A stretch of 5,449 bases of DNA from Thermoleophilia bacterium. Lineage in GTDB: Bacteria > Actinomycetota > Thermoleophilia > Gaiellales > Gaiellaceae. Positions 4,770 through 5,449 of the stretch are shown here, piece after piece (the first letter of the stretch is position 1; each line of letters begins with the position of its first letter). The position numbers and the translations under genes are program-made. A model generated the notes under the pieces. That model made no database searches and had not been told where the DNA came from. It worked only from the letters and a program-made list of their open reading frames with translations. The stretch lies in the NCBI GenBank assembly GCA_025933895.1, contig JAICZB010000182.1, positions 1-5,449 on the forward strand, written 5' to 3'.

Positions 4770-5449
4770 ATGGCCGACCGTGTCGCAATCGTCACCGGGG
4801 CGAACACGGGCATCGGGCTGGCGATCGCCGAGCGCTTTCTCGCCGACGGCTGGAAGCTCGGTTACGCGACGCAGGACAACGAGGAGAGGCACGAGGGGCC
4901 GCTCGCCGACCTGCAGAAGCAATACGGGGAGGGGCGGATCCACTGGGTCTGGGGCAGCATCGCCGACCCGGACGTGCCCGAGCGGCTCGTCGCGGACACG
5001 GTGCAGGTGCTCGGCCGGATCGACGCGCTCGTCAACAACGCGGGCCTGTCCACGGCCAAGCCGTTCCTCGAGCTGACCGTCGACGACTTCGACCTGACCT
5101 TCGACGTCGACGTGCGCGGCAGCTTCCTCGCGGCCCAGGCGGCCGCGCGCCGGATGAAGGATCAGGGCGGCGGCTCGATCGTGAACATCACGTCCGTCCA
5201 CGAGCACATCCCGCGGCCGAGCTTCGCCGTCTACGCCGCGGCGAAGGCCGCGCTCGGGATGTTGAGCCGGAACCTCGCGCTCGAGCTCGCGGAGTTCGGG
5301 ATCCGCGTCAACTCCGTCGCGCCGGGCGTGATCGCGACGCCGCGAAACAAGGCCGACGCGGAGCGGCTCGACCCCGAGGTGCCGCTCGGCCGGCCCGGCA
5401 AGCCCGAGGAGGTGGCGGCGCTCGTCGCGTGGCTCTGCTCGGACGAGGC
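4770..5449 (+). CDS. Short-chain dehydrogenase/reductase, 3' truncated by window
   Basis: The frame is open from ATG 4770 to the window end, giving 226 residues and two extra bases; about 20-35 residues are probably missing. It is a classical SDR with an NAD(P)-binding Rossmann fold: TGANTGIG (9-16) is the cofactor glycine loop, NNAG (89-92) stabilises the sheet, S142 in NITSVHEH plus Y155 and K159 in YAAAK form the catalytic Ser-Tyr-Lys, and NSVAPGVIATP (181-191) is the PG motif after strand 6. LGRPGKPEEVAALVAWLCSDEA is the usual end block before the last strand. The sequence resembles the glucose 1-dehydrogenase / 3-oxoacyl-ACP reductase-like subgroup, whose members oxidise or reduce many sugars, steroids and ketones, so substrate cannot be named. 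The fourth catalytic residue, normally Asn in NVxGxF, is Asp (D114 in DVRGSF). Its promoter region faces the OsmC gene. Confidence 0.9.
   Translation, partial: MADRVAIVTGANTGIGLAIAERFLADGWKLGYATQDNEERHEGPLADLQKQYGEGRIHWVWGSIADPDVPERLVADTVQVLGRIDALVNNAGLSTAKPFLELTVDDFDLTFDVDVRGSFLAAQAAARRMKDQGGGSIVNITSVHEHIPRPSFAVYAAAKAALGMLSRNLALELAEFGIRVNSVAPGVIATPRNKADAERLDPEVPLGRPGKPEEVAALVAWLCSDE

Noticed and set aside
4641..5207. A 188-codon minus-strand frame opposite the SDR gene.
   Set aside because: The plus strand carries all SDR motifs in order. The minus frame shows only mirrored codon bias and no recognisable domain.
1..5449. Mobile element, phage, CRISPR, tRNA or rRNA.
   Set aside because: No terminal inverted repeats, transposase or integrase motifs, spaced repeats or tRNA-like cloverleaf with a TTC-loop pattern were seen; composition is even across the window.

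Overview
The window is high-GC bacterial chromosome with very dense coding: seven genes, no gap longer than 53 bp, and no RNA genes, mobile elements or CRISPR. Very strong G/C bias at third codon positions, the FtsZ tail ending in a DLDVPSFLR peptide, a lack of Shine-Dalgarno sites at several starts and TANNNT boxes placed 6 nt before ATG codons all suggest an actinobacterium. A deep-branching soil lineage such as Thermoleophilia is a guess from gene content; nothing in the sequence proves it.

Layout. (1) 1-159, plus strand: the last 52 codons of the cell-division gene ftsZ, cut by the window edge. (2) 174-665, plus: a small nitroreductase-family flavoprotein 14 bp after ftsZ and probably on the same transcript. 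(3) 662-2314, minus: a 550-residue multi-pass membrane protein with a GT-C/YfhO-like layout. Its stop codon interlocks with the nitroreductase stop in one CTAG. (4) 2337-3716, plus: a short, divergent gamma-glutamyltransferase-type Ntn hydrolase. It starts 22 bp from the membrane protein gene, and the gap holds a perfect 10-bp palindrome that places a -10-like box exactly 6 nt before both ATGs. (5) 3716-4225, plus: a GNAT acetyltransferase joined to the previous gene by a TGATG stop/start overlap. (6) 4210-4716, minus: an OsmC-family thiol peroxidase-like protein whose 3' end overlaps the GNAT gene by 16 bp. (7) 4770 to the window end, plus: a classical short-chain dehydrogenase missing its C-terminus, divergent from the OsmC gene.

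Working together. The hydrolase and GNAT genes look like a translationally coupled two-gene operon. The nitroreductase, gamma-glutamyl hydrolase, OsmC protein and SDR all belong to families with redox or thiol roles, but they sit on both strands in at least four transcription units, so a shared pathway is only a loose idea. The most interesting structure lies in the gene junctions: a symmetric, apparently bidirectional leaderless promoter, a second weaker example of the same geometry, and two convergent pairs with no space for a normal terminator. I see no evidence for a new defence, mobile or biosynthetic system.
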